NCBI GenBank assembly: GCA_965247735.1
Contig: CBDFHN010000002.1
Location: 3,224,001 to 3,288,000, forward strand
DNA: 64,000 nt
Direction of reading: 5' to 3'
From: JAOXRU01 sp965247735
GTDB lineage: Bacteria > Bacteroidota > Bacteroidia > Flavobacteriales > Flavobacteriaceae
Below, piece by piece: positions 25,897 through 34,360 of the stretch. Each line of letters begins with the position of its first letter. Positions within the stretch are counted from its first letter, which is position 1. A program made the translations under genes and the position numbers. A model generated the notes under the pieces. That model had not been told where the DNA came from. It ran no database searches and saw only the letters and a program-made list of their open reading frames with translations.

Positions 25897-27108
25897 ATGA
25901 TAAAAAAAATAGTAGTGGTGCTACTGGTTTTAGTTCCAGTACTCCTAATTGCGCAAACTAGTGAGCAAAAAGCCCTAGAAGCTAAACGAGAAAGATTACA
26001 ACGTGAAATCAGAAAAATCAGCTCTTTATTAACTAAAGAACGTAAAGAGAAAAGTTCGGTATTAGAGCAGGTAGAAGATACTGAACTTAAGATTAATGTG
26101 CGTCAAGAGTTGATTAGAGTTACAGGAAAAGAAGTAAGCTTGCTCAATCGTCAGATAAATGCTAATGTTAGAAATGTTAGCAAGCTTAGAAAAGATTTGG
26201 AAGCTTTAAAGGAGGATTATGCCAGAATGATAAAAAAATCCTATCAGAGCAGATCTCAACAAAGCAAATTGATGTTTTTATTGTCTTCTAAAGATTTTTT
26301 TCAAGGGTATAAGCGGTATCAATACATACAGCAATATGCTAAATATAGAAAAGGACAAGGAGTAACTATTGTGGCTAAAACGGAAGAGGTTAAGCAACGA
26401 AATTCCAAACTGATCCAACAACGCAAAACTAAAGAAACATTATATTCAGAAAATAAGAAACAACAACAAGAGTTGCTATCTGAGAAAGAGCTGCAGGCCA
26501 CACTTTTGTCGACAATAAAAAAGAATGAAAGTAAGTATGCTGCTCAGATAAAAAACAAGCAAAAAGAAAGGAGAGCAATAGATAAGCAAATTGATAAACT
26601 TATACGTGATGCCATTGCTTCTTCTAATAAAAAAGCAGGTAAAAGCACTAAAAAAGCAACTTTTGCATTGACTCCAGAAGCAAAAGCTTTGGCATTAAAT
26701 TTTTCTGCAAATAAGGGAAAGCTAATTTGGCCTGTAGAAAAAGGAATGTTGAGCAGAGGCTTTGGTGAGTATCGAGATCCTGTGTATCCAGGATTAAGGC
26801 ATATCAATAATGGGGTTATTATTGCTACAGATAGAGGAACCGTAGCAAGAGCTGTTTTTAAAGGAGAAGTGTATAGGGTTGCAAAATTAAAACGTGGCAA
26901 AAGAGCAGTATATATAAAACATGGTAATTATATCTGCGTATACTACAGTCTGGCCGACGTTTATGTAAAAGTTGGTGACAAAGTTACTGCAAAAGAAGAA
27001 TTAGGTACAGTGCACTCTAATACTTCTAATGGGAAAACAGAACTTAAATTTTACCTCTATAAAGACGCGGTTCGCTTAAATCCTCAAAAATGGATTTATA
27101 ATATGTAA
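25897..27108 (+). CDS. EnvC-like murein hydrolase activator with degenerate LytM domain
   Basis: I prefer the ATG at 25897 (MIKKIVVVLLVLVPVLLIAQ, a good signal peptide), 403 residues; an ATG at 25879 abuts the previous stop. Residues ~20-240 are a long coiled coil (EQKALEAKRERLQREIRK). The C-terminal ~110 residues are a peptidase M23/LytM fold that has lost its zinc ligands: the usual HxxxD is NNGVIIATD, and HLHF is ELKFYLY. Like E. coli EnvC, it should not cut peptidoglycan itself but activate amidases during division. It ends the envelope operon. Confidence 0.8.
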   Translation: MIKKIVVVLLVLVPVLLIAQTSEQKALEAKRERLQREIRKISSLLTKERKEKSSVLEQVEDTELKINVRQELIRVTGKEVSLLNRQINANVRNVSKLRKDLEALKEDYARMIKKSYQSRSQQSKLMFLLSSKDFFQGYKRYQYIQQYAKYRKGQGVTIVAKTEEVKQRNSKLIQQRKTKETLYSENKKQQQELLSEKELQATLLSTIKKNESKYAAQIKNKQKERRAIDKQIDKLIRDAIASSNKKAGKSTKKATFALTPEAKALALNFSANKGKLIWPVEKGMLSRGFGEYRDPVYPGLRHINNGVIIATDRGTVARAVFKGEVYRVAKLKRGKRAVYIKHGNYICVYYSLADVYVKVGDKVTAKEELGTVHSNTSNGKTELKFYLYKDAVRLNPQKWIYNM

Positions 27109-27145
27109 TTATCAAGCAGGTCTTATTGCCCTGTTATGGTTGTGA

Positions 27146-27170
27146 GAGGAGTTTTTTTGTTTAACTCCTT
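27146..27170 (+). terminator. weak terminator-like hairpin after the envelope operon
   Basis: Arms aggagtt (27147-27153) and aactcct (27163-27169) are separated by a T-rich loop, then followed by tatcttttt. It lies in the convergent gap before the thioesterase gene and may serve either side. Confidence 0.4.
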
Positions 27171-27202
27171 ATCTTTTTAATTTCTTGACTCCTTAGTTTT
27201 TA

Positions 27203-27712
27203 TTAGCTAAATAGGGCTTTTAATTCCGTAGCTTCGCTAGGTTTCATTCTTCCGCCTAGAACTAAACTTAATTGTTTTCTGCGCAATGCAGCATTAAAGC
27301 GTTCCTTTTCCAACTCTGTTTCAGGTTTTAATTCTGGAACTAAAGTAGGAACACCAGTATCATCAACAGCAACAAATGTGTAAATACCTTCGTTTGCCTT
27401 GCTTCTGTGTCCGCTTTCTCTATCTTCTATCCAGACATCAATATAGACTTCCATAGAGGTCTTAAAAGCTCTTGAAACAGCAGCTTCAATTGTTACTACA
27501 CTGCCCAAAGGAATAGCTTTGTTAAATGCCACATGATTTACGGAAGCGGTAACTACAATTCTACGAGAATGACGACGTGCAGCTATGCTTGCAGACCTGT
27601 CCATACGTGCTAGTAATTCGCCGCCAAAAAGATTGTTTAATGGATTGGTTTCGCTTGGTAAAACTAAATCTGTTAGTATTGTTTTAGATTGTGAAGGTGT
27701 TTTGCTTTGCAT
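27203..27712 (-). CDS. acyl-CoA thioesterase (hotdog fold)
   Basis: I start at the ATG at 27712 (MQSKTPSQSKTILTDLVLPS), 169 residues; a longer frame from 27763 adds only a hydrophobic stretch. The sequence NPLNNLFGGELLARMD is the hotdog-helix region of YciA/BACH-type thioesterases, where the Asp (MD) is likely catalytic. Strands RRIVVTASVNHVAFNKAIPLGSVV follow. It hydrolyses acyl-CoA to free acid and CoA in the cytoplasm; chain length is unknown. It converges with the EnvC-like gene. Confidence 0.88.
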   Translation of the reverse strand: MQSKTPSQSKTILTDLVLPSETNPLNNLFGGELLARMDRSASIAARRHSRRIVVTASVNHVAFNKAIPLGSVVTIEAAVSRAFKTSMEVYIDVWIEDRESGHRSKANEGIYTFVAVDDTGVPTLVPELKPETELEKERFNAALRRKQLSLVLGGRMKPSEATELKALFS

Positions 27713-27897
27713 TACTTTTTTTTGCTTTTTCGGCAAAGATAGTTCCAAAAAATGGGCTATCACAATAGTTAAAGGAATAAAAATGCTGTTTGCCTAAGAA
27801 TTCTTGAAAAGAGGTGGAAAATAAAAGTTTTGAGCTTTCAGTTTGTGCAATAGAAATTTAATATGCAATAGAAGTCTAGTACAATTAAAAGAGCGAA

Positions 27898-28890
27898 TTA
27901 CTTGTTTTTAGAAGTAAATAACCAAGCGTCTTTAGTTTCGGTACGCTTCATTTTTCTTAGATATGCAAGGGCTTCTTTAACATCATCGAAACTAGCATAG
28001 GCAACTTGGTGCAGTCCAAATTTGTTTTCACCAATTTTAGAAGCCTCGAAATTTCTTCTTTTTAACTGCCTTACTTTTTTTATAGCATTATTTTCTGCTC
28101 TAAATGCTCCTGCTATAATATGATATTTTTTAGTAGTACTTTTTGCTTTTTCTTTTTTAGAAAGGTTTAGCGTAATTTTAGAGAGCTCAATATTGTCAAT
28201 AAATGTAGCATTGTCAATCTTTTTGTTGATAATTACATCAGCTTCTTCTCTAGCAATTTCTGTAGCAACATTATTTTTTTTGTAAAAAGAATAGGTTGTT
28301 GATCCTATGGAAAAAGCAACAAGTAATATGGCTGCGTATTTTAGGTAAGATCTGTTTTTTCTTTTACTGTCTGGTGTAACGGTAATAAGACTACGATCCT
28401 CTAGGGCAACAACTTCTTTTTTGAGTTCTTCTCTAATAACTATATTTTCTTTAGGAGTGCTTATTTCCCTGCCAATAGTATTGGAAACAAAAGAAGAAAG
28501 ACCAAAAGAATCTGTAAGATAATTAATATGGTACGAAGGTTGAAATTGCAGTTTGTTCTCCTCACTTAAGCGTAAAACACCAATATTGTCTAAAGTTATT
28601 TTTTTGCCAGTATTTAAAACGGAATTCCATTCTGTAACTACCTTTTTAAGTTCGTTAACGGCTTCTTCGTATTTTTTATTTTCTGCTGTTGCAATATAAG
28701 ATGCTAAAAGGCCATCATTGCTATTGAGTTGAGCATTAAAAGAGATTTCTTTTGTAGGTGGATAAAAAGCATTGGTAGTAGAATGTACTTGTGCAGATTT
28801 GTATTGCGTTAAAAAAGCACCAAATTCTGGCACAATTACACATTCATATCTGTAAAGCAAATCCGCTATGTATTGTTTTATATCCATCAT
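27898..28890 (-). CDS. HU-like N-terminal / SPOR C-terminal membrane protein
   Basis: The 330-residue protein opens with two HU/CCDC81-like segments (MDIKQYIADLLYRYECVIVPEFGAF and, after residue ~60, the DGLLASYIATAEN helix through GVLRLSEENKLQF). A membrane helix lies at about 188-206 (YLKYAAILLVAFSIGSTTY). The C terminus (~255-330) is a SPOR domain (KYHIIAGAFRAENNAIKKV). SPOR domains bind denuded septal peptidoglycan. This is a bitopic inner-membrane protein that probably joins a cytoplasmic partner to the division site. It is divergent from dprA. ATG at 28887 is an alternative start. Confidence 0.8.
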   Translation of the reverse strand: MMDIKQYIADLLYRYECVIVPEFGAFLTQYKSAQVHSTTNAFYPPTKEISFNAQLNSNDGLLASYIATAENKKYEEAVNELKKVVTEWNSVLNTGKKITLDNIGVLRLSEENKLQFQPSYHINYLTDSFGLSSFVSNTIGREISTPKENIVIREELKKEVVALEDRSLITVTPDSKRKNRSYLKYAAILLVAFSIGSTTYSFYKKNNVATEIAREEADVIINKKIDNATFIDNIELSKITLNLSKKEKAKSTTKKYHIIAGAFRAENNAIKKVRQLKRRNFEASKIGENKFGLHQVAYASFDDVKEALAYLRKMKRTETKDAWLFTSKNK

Positions 28891-29014
28891 TACAAATATG
28901 GAGAAAAAACAAACACCATAAGTTTATTTTTTAAAGTTTTTATTAACATTGGACTAATCTTTTATTAAAGCTAAATTTTCGTTAACTTGTTTTACATATA
29001 GAACAACCGCCTAA

Positions 29015-30118
29015 ATGACTAAAGAAGAATTGCTTTCCGTTTTAGTACTTCAAAAAACACCACATATTGGTGATCTCCTGATTAAAAAATTAATTTCAAA
29101 TTGTGGCAGTGCTGAGGCCGTTTTAAAGGAGAAAAAACACAAACTGTTGGCTATTGACGGTATCGGTTCTTATGCAATAACGCATTTGAACAGTAAAATA
29201 GTATTGGAAAAAGCGGAAAAAGAACTCGAATATATCTTAGAAAATAACATTTCTTGTCATTATTATTCTGATAATGCTTATCCCGATAAATTAAAACATT
29301 GTATTGATGGTCCTGTATTGCTTTTTTCTAGAGGAGCAATAAAATTGGCGCAACAAAAAATAATAAGCATAGTAGGAACTAGAAATATCACTAGTCATGG
29401 AGCTGCTTTTTGTGAAGAGCTTATTGCAAATTTGGCGCCTTTAAATCCAGTCATTATAAGTGGTTTTGCATACGGTGTTGATATATGTGCTCAGCGTGCT
29501 GCAGTTAAAAATAAATTGCAAACAATAGGTTGTCTTGCGCATGGGCTAAATCAGATTTATCCAAAGGTGCATAAAAAATACATGCCAGCAGTTGAAGAGA
29601 ATGGTGGCTTTTTTACCGAATTTTGGAGTACAGACCAGCCCGAACGTGAAAATTTCCTAAAAAGAAATAGGGTAATTGCAGGAATGAGTCAAGCAACAAT
29701 TGTGATTGAGTCAGCAGTAAAAGGAGGCAGTCTGGTAACAGCAGATATTGCGAATAGTTATAATAGAGAAGTTTTTGCACTACCAGGCAGAGTTACTGAT
29801 AATTTTAGTGTTGGTTGTAATAATTTAATCAAACAGCAAAAAGCACATTTACTAACATCTGCCGCTGATATTGTATATCATTTGGGATGGGAACTTGAAG
29901 ATAAAAAACCCAAAACCATTCAAAAACAATTGTTTGTAGAAATGAATACTTCAGAAACACGTGTTTTTAGCTTTTTGCAAGAAGAAGGAAAATCAGATTT
30001 GGATGGTATAGCATTACATTGCCAAATGCCAACTCGTAAGGTTGTAGGTGTATTGCTAAATTTGGAATTAAATGGTGTTGTAAGACCGCTTCCTGGTAAA
30101 ATGTTTGAATTGATTTAG
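29015..30118 (+). CDS. dprA: DNA-processing protein DprA
   Basis: The 367-residue product shows the Rossmann-like core: SIVGTRNITSHG, then ISGFAYGVDICAQRAA, then FFTEFWSTDQPERENFLKRNRVIAG. A helical N-terminal SAM-like part precedes it, and a C-terminal winged helix ends KVVGVLLNLELNGVVRPLPGKMF. DprA loads RecA on incoming single-stranded DNA in natural transformation, and recA itself lies 7 kb away in this window. Start at the ATG at 29015 follows a short AT-rich leader. Confidence 0.93.
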   Translation: MTKEELLSVLVLQKTPHIGDLLIKKLISNCGSAEAVLKEKKHKLLAIDGIGSYAITHLNSKIVLEKAEKELEYILENNISCHYYSDNAYPDKLKHCIDGPVLLFSRGAIKLAQQKIISIVGTRNITSHGAAFCEELIANLAPLNPVIISGFAYGVDICAQRAAVKNKLQTIGCLAHGLNQIYPKVHKKYMPAVEENGGFFTEFWSTDQPERENFLKRNRVIAGMSQATIVIESAVKGGSLVTADIANSYNREVFALPGRVTDNFSVGCNNLIKQQKAHLLTSAADIVYHLGWELEDKKPKTIQKQLFVEMNTSETRVFSFLQEEGKSDLDGIALHCQMPTRKVVGVLLNLELNGVVRPLPGKMFELI

Positions 30119-30269
30119 AAAAACAAACCAACTATAGAGTATGTTTTTTACGTAAATCGTAGGTTTTCATCAGTATTTTGATTTAAAGAATAATTATGAA
30201 TATACCAGATAGTTTGTTGTGAGGTAAAAATTCAAATTGCTCCTTTTTTAATTTTGAAACCTAAAATTA

Positions 30270-31238
30270 CTAATATCCAACTTTGGTTCTAACACGCAAA
30301 AGTACATCATTAGCGACTTTTTTGGCTTTTTCAGCACCAATAGCTAAAGCCTTATCAATTTCATCAAGGTTTTCCATATAATAGGCAAAACGTGTTCTAG
30401 GTTCTTTGAATTTTTCAACAATAAGCTCGTATAATGCTTGTTTTGCATGACCATAACCATAATTTCCACCAGTATAATTATTTCGCATAGTTGCTATCTG
30501 TTCTTCAGATGCTAATATTTTATACAAAGCAAATACATTGTCCGTATCAGGATCTTTTGGGTCTTCCATAGGAGTACTATCAGTCTCGATACCCATTATT
30601 TGCTTTCTAAGTTTTTTATCAGAGAGAAATATATTGATGGTATTGTTTTTACTCTTACTCATTTTACCACCATCAGTGCCAGGAATATATTTGGTTTCCT
30701 CATGTATTTTTACCTCAGGAATCACAAAAGTATCTCCCATTTGTGTGTGAAAGCGAGCAGCTACATCTCTGGTCATTTCAAGATGTTGCATTTGATCTTT
30801 TCCAACAGGGATAACTTCTGCATCATAAAGTAAAATATCTGCAGCCATTAACATTGGATAGGTAAACAATCCAGCATTAACATCATCTAAACGATCTGCT
30901 TTATCTTTAAAAGAGTGTGCCAGCGTTAGTCTTTGATATGGGTAAAAACAATTTAGATACCAAGTTAACTCTGTTACTTGTGGAATATCGCTTTGGCGGT
31001 AAAAAACAGTAGTATTTATATCAAGGCCAAAGGCTAGCCATGTTGCTGCGGTAGCATAGGTGTTTTCTTTAAGGAGCTTCCCGTCTTTTATTTGAGTTAG
31101 CGAATGCATATCTGCAATAAAGAAAAACGATTCGTTTTTTGGGTCAGCAGCCAAATCTATTGCTGGTAAAATTGCCCCTAATATATTTCCTAAATGTGGT
31201 GTTCCCGTGCTTTGTATTCCTGTAAGTATTCTCGCCAT
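30270..31238 (-). CDS. trpS: tryptophan--tRNA ligase
   Basis: This class I synthetase has 322 residues, the family length. The HIGH-like motif is TPHLGN at residues 13-18 and the KMSKS motif lies near 191-195. It charges tRNA-Trp. The leader (31239-31311) contains a -7 box and a small perfect hairpin, arms ttggtg/caccaa around six Ts. It is divergent from plsC. Confidence 0.95.
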   Translation of the reverse strand: MARILTGIQSTGTPHLGNILGAILPAIDLAADPKNESFFFIADMHSLTQIKDGKLLKENTYATAATWLAFGLDINTTVFYRQSDIPQVTELTWYLNCFYPYQRLTLAHSFKDKADRLDDVNAGLFTYPMLMAADILLYDAEVIPVGKDQMQHLEMTRDVAARFHTQMGDTFVIPEVKIHEETKYIPGTDGGKMSKSKNNTINIFLSDKKLRKQIMGIETDSTPMEDPKDPDTDNVFALYKILASEEQIATMRNNYTGGNYGYGHAKQALYELIVEKFKEPRTRFAYYMENLDEIDKALAIGAEKAKKVANDVLLRVRTKVGY

Positions 31239-31303
31239 CGTCTATATTGCCCGTTTTGGGTTTGATATCTATTATTTCTTGGTGTTTTTTCACCAATTTT
31301 CAG

Positions 31304-31311
31304 CAAAGGTA
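31304..31311 (-). promoter_or_regulatory. -7 box of the trpS promoter
   Basis: On the minus strand the sequence reads tacctttg, an exact TAnnTTTG, about 65 bases before the trpS start codon. The -33 region is not clear. Confidence 0.5.
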
Positions 31312-31355
31312 AAAGAAATCACATAAAAGTGGATAAAATTATTATTTTTGATGTT

Positions 31356-32093
31356 ATGGTAAAAATTTTCCAAAAAATACTTTTGTTGTTATGGAGGATA
31401 TGGTTTTATATTCTTGTGACACTTCCAATATTAGTTTTCTTTCCGCTGCTTTTTGTTTTTAGCATATCTGAGCGTTGGTATCCGCAGTTTTTTTGGGTGG
31501 CAAGAAACCTATGGGCAAATACTATTATTTATGGGATGGGTTTAATACCCATTGTAAAAAAAGTGGAAGTATTAGAAAAGGGAAAAAGCTATATGTTGGT
31601 TGCAAACCATACCAGCATGTTAGATATTATGCTGATGTTAAAATGCAGTAAAAATCCATTTGTATTTGTTGGCAAAAAAGAATTAAGTAAACTTCCTATT
31701 TTCGGATATTTTTATAAACGTGTTTGTATTTTGGTAGATAGAGAAAGCGCAAAAAGTAGAACAGGCGTTTATTTAAGAGCACAACGAAGGTTAAAGCAAG
31801 GTGTTAGTATTTGTATTTTTCCAGAAGGAGGTGTTCCAGATGAAAGTCTGATGATGGATACCTTTAAGGATGGAGCTTTTAATTTAGCCATTGCACATAA
31901 AATACCTGTTGTGCCTATGACTTTTATGGATAATAAAAAACGTTTCCCATTTACTTTTTTTAAAGGTAGTTTGGGGAAAATGCGGGTTTTTATGCACGAG
32001 TTTGTGTCTACAACGTCTTTGGTAGCCGAGGATAAAACGATGCTAAAAGATAAGGTCAGGGCAATAATTTTAGAGCCTTTGGAGCGAGGGTGA
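31356..32093 (+). CDS. plsC: 1-acyl-sn-glycerol-3-phosphate acyltransferase
   Basis: I start at the ATG at 31356 (MVKIFQKILLLLWRIWFYIL), 245 residues; a GTG nine codons earlier is open. A membrane-inserted N terminus is followed by the catalytic HX4D motif N84-H85-T-S-M-L-D90 and the substrate motif FPEGG (~155-159). It acylates lysophosphatidic acid to phosphatidic acid at the inner membrane. Only 20 bases separate its stop from the TGTCAC element of the next promoter. Confidence 0.9.
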   Translation: MVKIFQKILLLLWRIWFYILVTLPILVFFPLLFVFSISERWYPQFFWVARNLWANTIIYGMGLIPIVKKVEVLEKGKSYMLVANHTSMLDIMLMLKCSKNPFVFVGKKELSKLPIFGYFYKRVCILVDRESAKSRTGVYLRAQRRLKQGVSICIFPEGGVPDESLMMDTFKDGAFNLAIAHKIPVVPMTFMDNKKRFPFTFFKGSLGKMRVFMHEFVSTTSLVAEDKTMLKDKVRAIILEPLERG

Positions 32094-32113
32094 TTTTTTT
32101 TTTGCTTGTAATT

Positions 32114-32140
32114 TGTCACGTTTTTTAATGCATACTTGTC
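32114..32140 (+). promoter_or_regulatory. ECF41-type promoter of the sigma-factor gene
   Basis: TGTCAC (32114-32119), a 17-base spacer and TGTC (32137-32140) match the published ECF41 pattern (TGTCACA in the -35, CGTC in the -10) closely. The same layout occurs at 33011-33037. It lies 37 bases before the sigma start codon, so autoregulation is likely. Confidence 0.7.
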
Positions 32141-32177
32141 CTTATAATAGTTTTTAATTTTTAAACTTAAAATTGAG

Positions 32178-33005
32178 ATGGATTATCAGAGAAGTTTATT
32201 TCCCTATGCATATAATATTTTAGGAACAATAGAGGACGCTAAAGATATTGTGCAAGATGTATTGGCTGGATATTTTTCTAGGGAAAACCCACATGTGCAA
32301 CATGAAAACTCCTATTTGACCAAAGCAGTAATTAATAGAGCAATTACCCAAAAGAAAAAAAACGACAAATTTGAAAGGGCAAAAAATTGGCTTCCCGAAC
32401 CTGTTTCTACTGTTACCACAGATGCTACAATTGTAGCTAAGGAATTACTTTCCTATTCGTTATTGGTTTTATTAGAGCAGTTATCGGTAAAAGAAAGAGC
32501 GGTTTTTATTTTAAAAGAAGCATTTGATTATTCTCATAAAGAGATTGCCGATAGCATCGCTATTACAATTGAAAACTCTAGAAAACTCTTGAGTAGAGCA
32601 AGAACAAAGCTTAAATATTTTAAAGAAGAGCAGCAAACAGATAGTAATTTGAGTCTACCACTTTATATGGAGCGCTATATAAATGTTATTAAAAATGGGG
32701 AGCTAGCTAGTTTAGAAAAAATGCTTTCCGATGAGATAGCTCTAGTTGCTGATGGAGGTAAGGATATTAATGTTGTTAGGGCATTTACTTTTGGCGTAAA
32801 ACAGGCATCAAAATTACTGTTGTATGTGTATAAAACGTTTCAAACAGGACATAAGGTTGTGGTTGGTCAGGTTAACCATCAGCCAGCATTATTGTTTTAT
32901 AAAGATAACGTCTTGTTTAATTGTCAGGTATTTGAGTTCCATCAGGGTAAAATAAAACGATTGTTTTCTGTTATTGATCCTGATAAACTTGGGTTAATTA
33001 TTTAG
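32178..33005 (+). CDS. ECF41-type RNA polymerase sigma factor with NTF2-like C-terminal domain
   Basis: The 275-residue protein has sigma region 2 (residues ~3-65, FPYAYNILGTIEDAKDIVQDV), a WLPEP linker at 71-75, sigma region 4 (~90-150) and a SnoaL/NTF2-like C-terminal domain. The C-terminal domain carries DGGK at 192-195 and DPDKL at 267-271, which correspond to the DGGGK and NPDKL motifs known for ECF41. In that group the C-terminal extension regulates activity without a separate anti-sigma factor. The neighbours azoR and a cupin fit the usual oxidoreductase-type partners. Likely targets are its own promoter and the one at 33011. Confidence 0.88.
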   Translation: MDYQRSLFPYAYNILGTIEDAKDIVQDVLAGYFSRENPHVQHENSYLTKAVINRAITQKKKNDKFERAKNWLPEPVSTVTTDATIVAKELLSYSLLVLLEQLSVKERAVFILKEAFDYSHKEIADSIAITIENSRKLLSRARTKLKYFKEEQQTDSNLSLPLYMERYINVIKNGELASLEKMLSDEIALVADGGKDINVVRAFTFGVKQASKLLLYVYKTFQTGHKVVVGQVNHQPALLFYKDNVLFNCQVFEFHQGKIKRLFSVIDPDKLGLII

Positions 33006-33010
33006 TACCC

Positions 33011-33037
33011 TGTCACGTTTTGACTTGCTGTTTTGTC
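33011..33037 (+). promoter_or_regulatory. ECF41-type promoter of azoR-cupin
   Basis: TGTCAC (33011-33016), 17 bases, TGTC (33034-33037), the same signature and spacing as in front of the sigma gene, with the additional match GTTTT after TGTCAC. It lies 28 bases before the azoR start. Confidence 0.7.
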
Positions 33038-33065
33038 TTAGTATTGAATATTAAGATAAAAACAG

Positions 33066-33674
33066 ATGAAAACATTGTTAAGAATTGATTGTAGTTCTAG
33101 AGTTTTAGGATCTCACTCTAGAGAATTGGCCTCTTATTTCGAGCAAACATGGAAAAGAGATAACCCAACAGGAAAAGTTATTTATAGAGACTTGCTGCAA
33201 ACCAAATTACCGCATATTGAAAATGCAACAATAGAAGGGTTTTACACTCCCAAAGCTCAAATGTCTACAGTAGTTATTGCTGCAACAGCTTTGTCAGACT
33301 CGCTCATTGAAGAGTTGAAATCTGTTGATGAATTGCTTATTAGTACTCCTTTATATAATTTAAATGTACCATCAAATTTAAAGGCTTATTTTGATCAGGT
33401 GATCAGAATAGGAGAGACATTTACAATGAATAGTAATGGTTATGAAGGATTATTGAAAGGTAAAAAAGCATATTTAATTACTGTCAAAGGAGGAATGTAT
33501 AGAGGTACAGCAATGGAGTCCTTGGATTTTCAAGAGGCATATTTAAAAGTGATATTGGTACATATGGGAATTACTGTTGATACTATGCTTTCTCTGGAAG
33601 GAACCAGTGACGAAAAAGTAAGAGAGCTTAACAAACAGGAAATCCAGAATAGAATAACAGCGTTAAATTTATAA
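33066..33674 (+). CDS. azoR: FMN-dependent NADH-azoreductase / quinone reductase
   Basis: The 202-residue flavodoxin-like protein matches AzoR/AcpD: the FMN phosphate loop SSRVLGSHSRELA near residues 10-22, STPLYNLNVPSNLKAYFDQVIR and KKAYLITVKGGMYRG. It reduces quinones and azo compounds with NAD(P)H through FMN, protecting against electrophiles. It has an ECF41-like promoter and overlaps the cupin gene by one base (TAATG), forming a small stress operon under the neighbouring sigma factor. Confidence 0.9.
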   Translation: MKTLLRIDCSSRVLGSHSRELASYFEQTWKRDNPTGKVIYRDLLQTKLPHIENATIEGFYTPKAQMSTVVIAATALSDSLIEELKSVDELLISTPLYNLNVPSNLKAYFDQVIRIGETFTMNSNGYEGLLKGKKAYLITVKGGMYRGTAMESLDFQEAYLKVILVHMGITVDTMLSLEGTSDEKVRELNKQEIQNRITALNL

Positions 33675-34195
33675 TGATGAAAAAGGACTATTTTAATGAT
33701 GTTTTAGAGAATAATGGGCTGTTGGTTAAACCTAATGAAGGGGAACAATTTGCAATGAATGGGTTAACACTTACTTTTAAAGTTACAAGCGAACATTCTA
33801 ATGATCAGTTGGGGGTTTATGAAATAAGATTGGCGCCAATGGCAATAGGAGCAAAGTTGCATTACCATAGGTTTATGGATGAAACCTTTATTGTGAATAA
33901 AGGAGTGCTAACAATGCAAATAGGAGACAAAGAATACAAGGCAGGGGCTGGTACTGTTGCATATGCTCCTAGATTTACTCCCCATTCTTTTAGGAATGAT
34001 ACCGAAGAGGAGGTTGTACTTACCTTATTGTTTAATCCATCTCAAAAAAGAGAAGGTTTTTTTAGGGGATTACATCAGACATTACAAAAAACACCTATAG
34101 ACCCACAGCAATACCTAAAGTTGTATAATAAGTATGATAGTTTCCCTGTAGATACTTCTAATATGCTTCCTGTAAGGGATGATGGTGAATTGTAA
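33674..34195 (+). CDS. cupin-domain protein
   Basis: The 173-residue protein has one cupin barrel. The first motif is HYHRFMDETFIVNKG (metal ligands H-x-H and E), the second PRFTPHSFRND with one histidine. The opening ATG shares a base with the azoR stop. Quercetinase-like and other small-molecule dioxygenases share this layout; the substrate is unknown. As part of the ECF41 unit it may act on electrophilic or aromatic compounds, which is an inference. Confidence 0.8.
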   Translation: MMKKDYFNDVLENNGLLVKPNEGEQFAMNGLTLTFKVTSEHSNDQLGVYEIRLAPMAIGAKLHYHRFMDETFIVNKGVLTMQIGDKEYKAGAGTVAYAPRFTPHSFRNDTEEEVVLTLLFNPSQKREGFFRGLHQTLQKTPIDPQQYLKLYNKYDSFPVDTSNMLPVRDDGEL

Positions 34196-34283
34196 TTTGT
34201 TTTAGCCCTGATAGTAACGACAGCTTTTTTAAAATTTTTTCTTTTAAAAAACTATAGTGAATAGCAGGAAATAGCTCCAAAAA

Positions 34284-34312
34284 ATAAAAACGTCCCTGAG
34301 TATGGGACGTTT
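34284..34312 (-). terminator. intrinsic terminator of the sigma/barrel operon
   Basis: Nine-base arms aaacgtccc (34288-34296) and gggacgttt (34304-34312) with a 7-base loop. On the minus strand the stem is followed by an uninterrupted T-rich run (ttttatttttt). It lies 49 bases past the stop of the barrel gene at 34361 and may also stop the cupin transcript. Confidence 0.75.
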
Positions 34313-34360
34313 CTAGTAAGGAATCATATTTTTTGATGATGATACCTAACTAACCTAAAA

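Noticed and set aside
31280..31297. T-box or attenuator in the trpS leader
   Set aside because: The only structure is a 6-bp hairpin with no specifier loop, tRNA-binding bulge or T-run.
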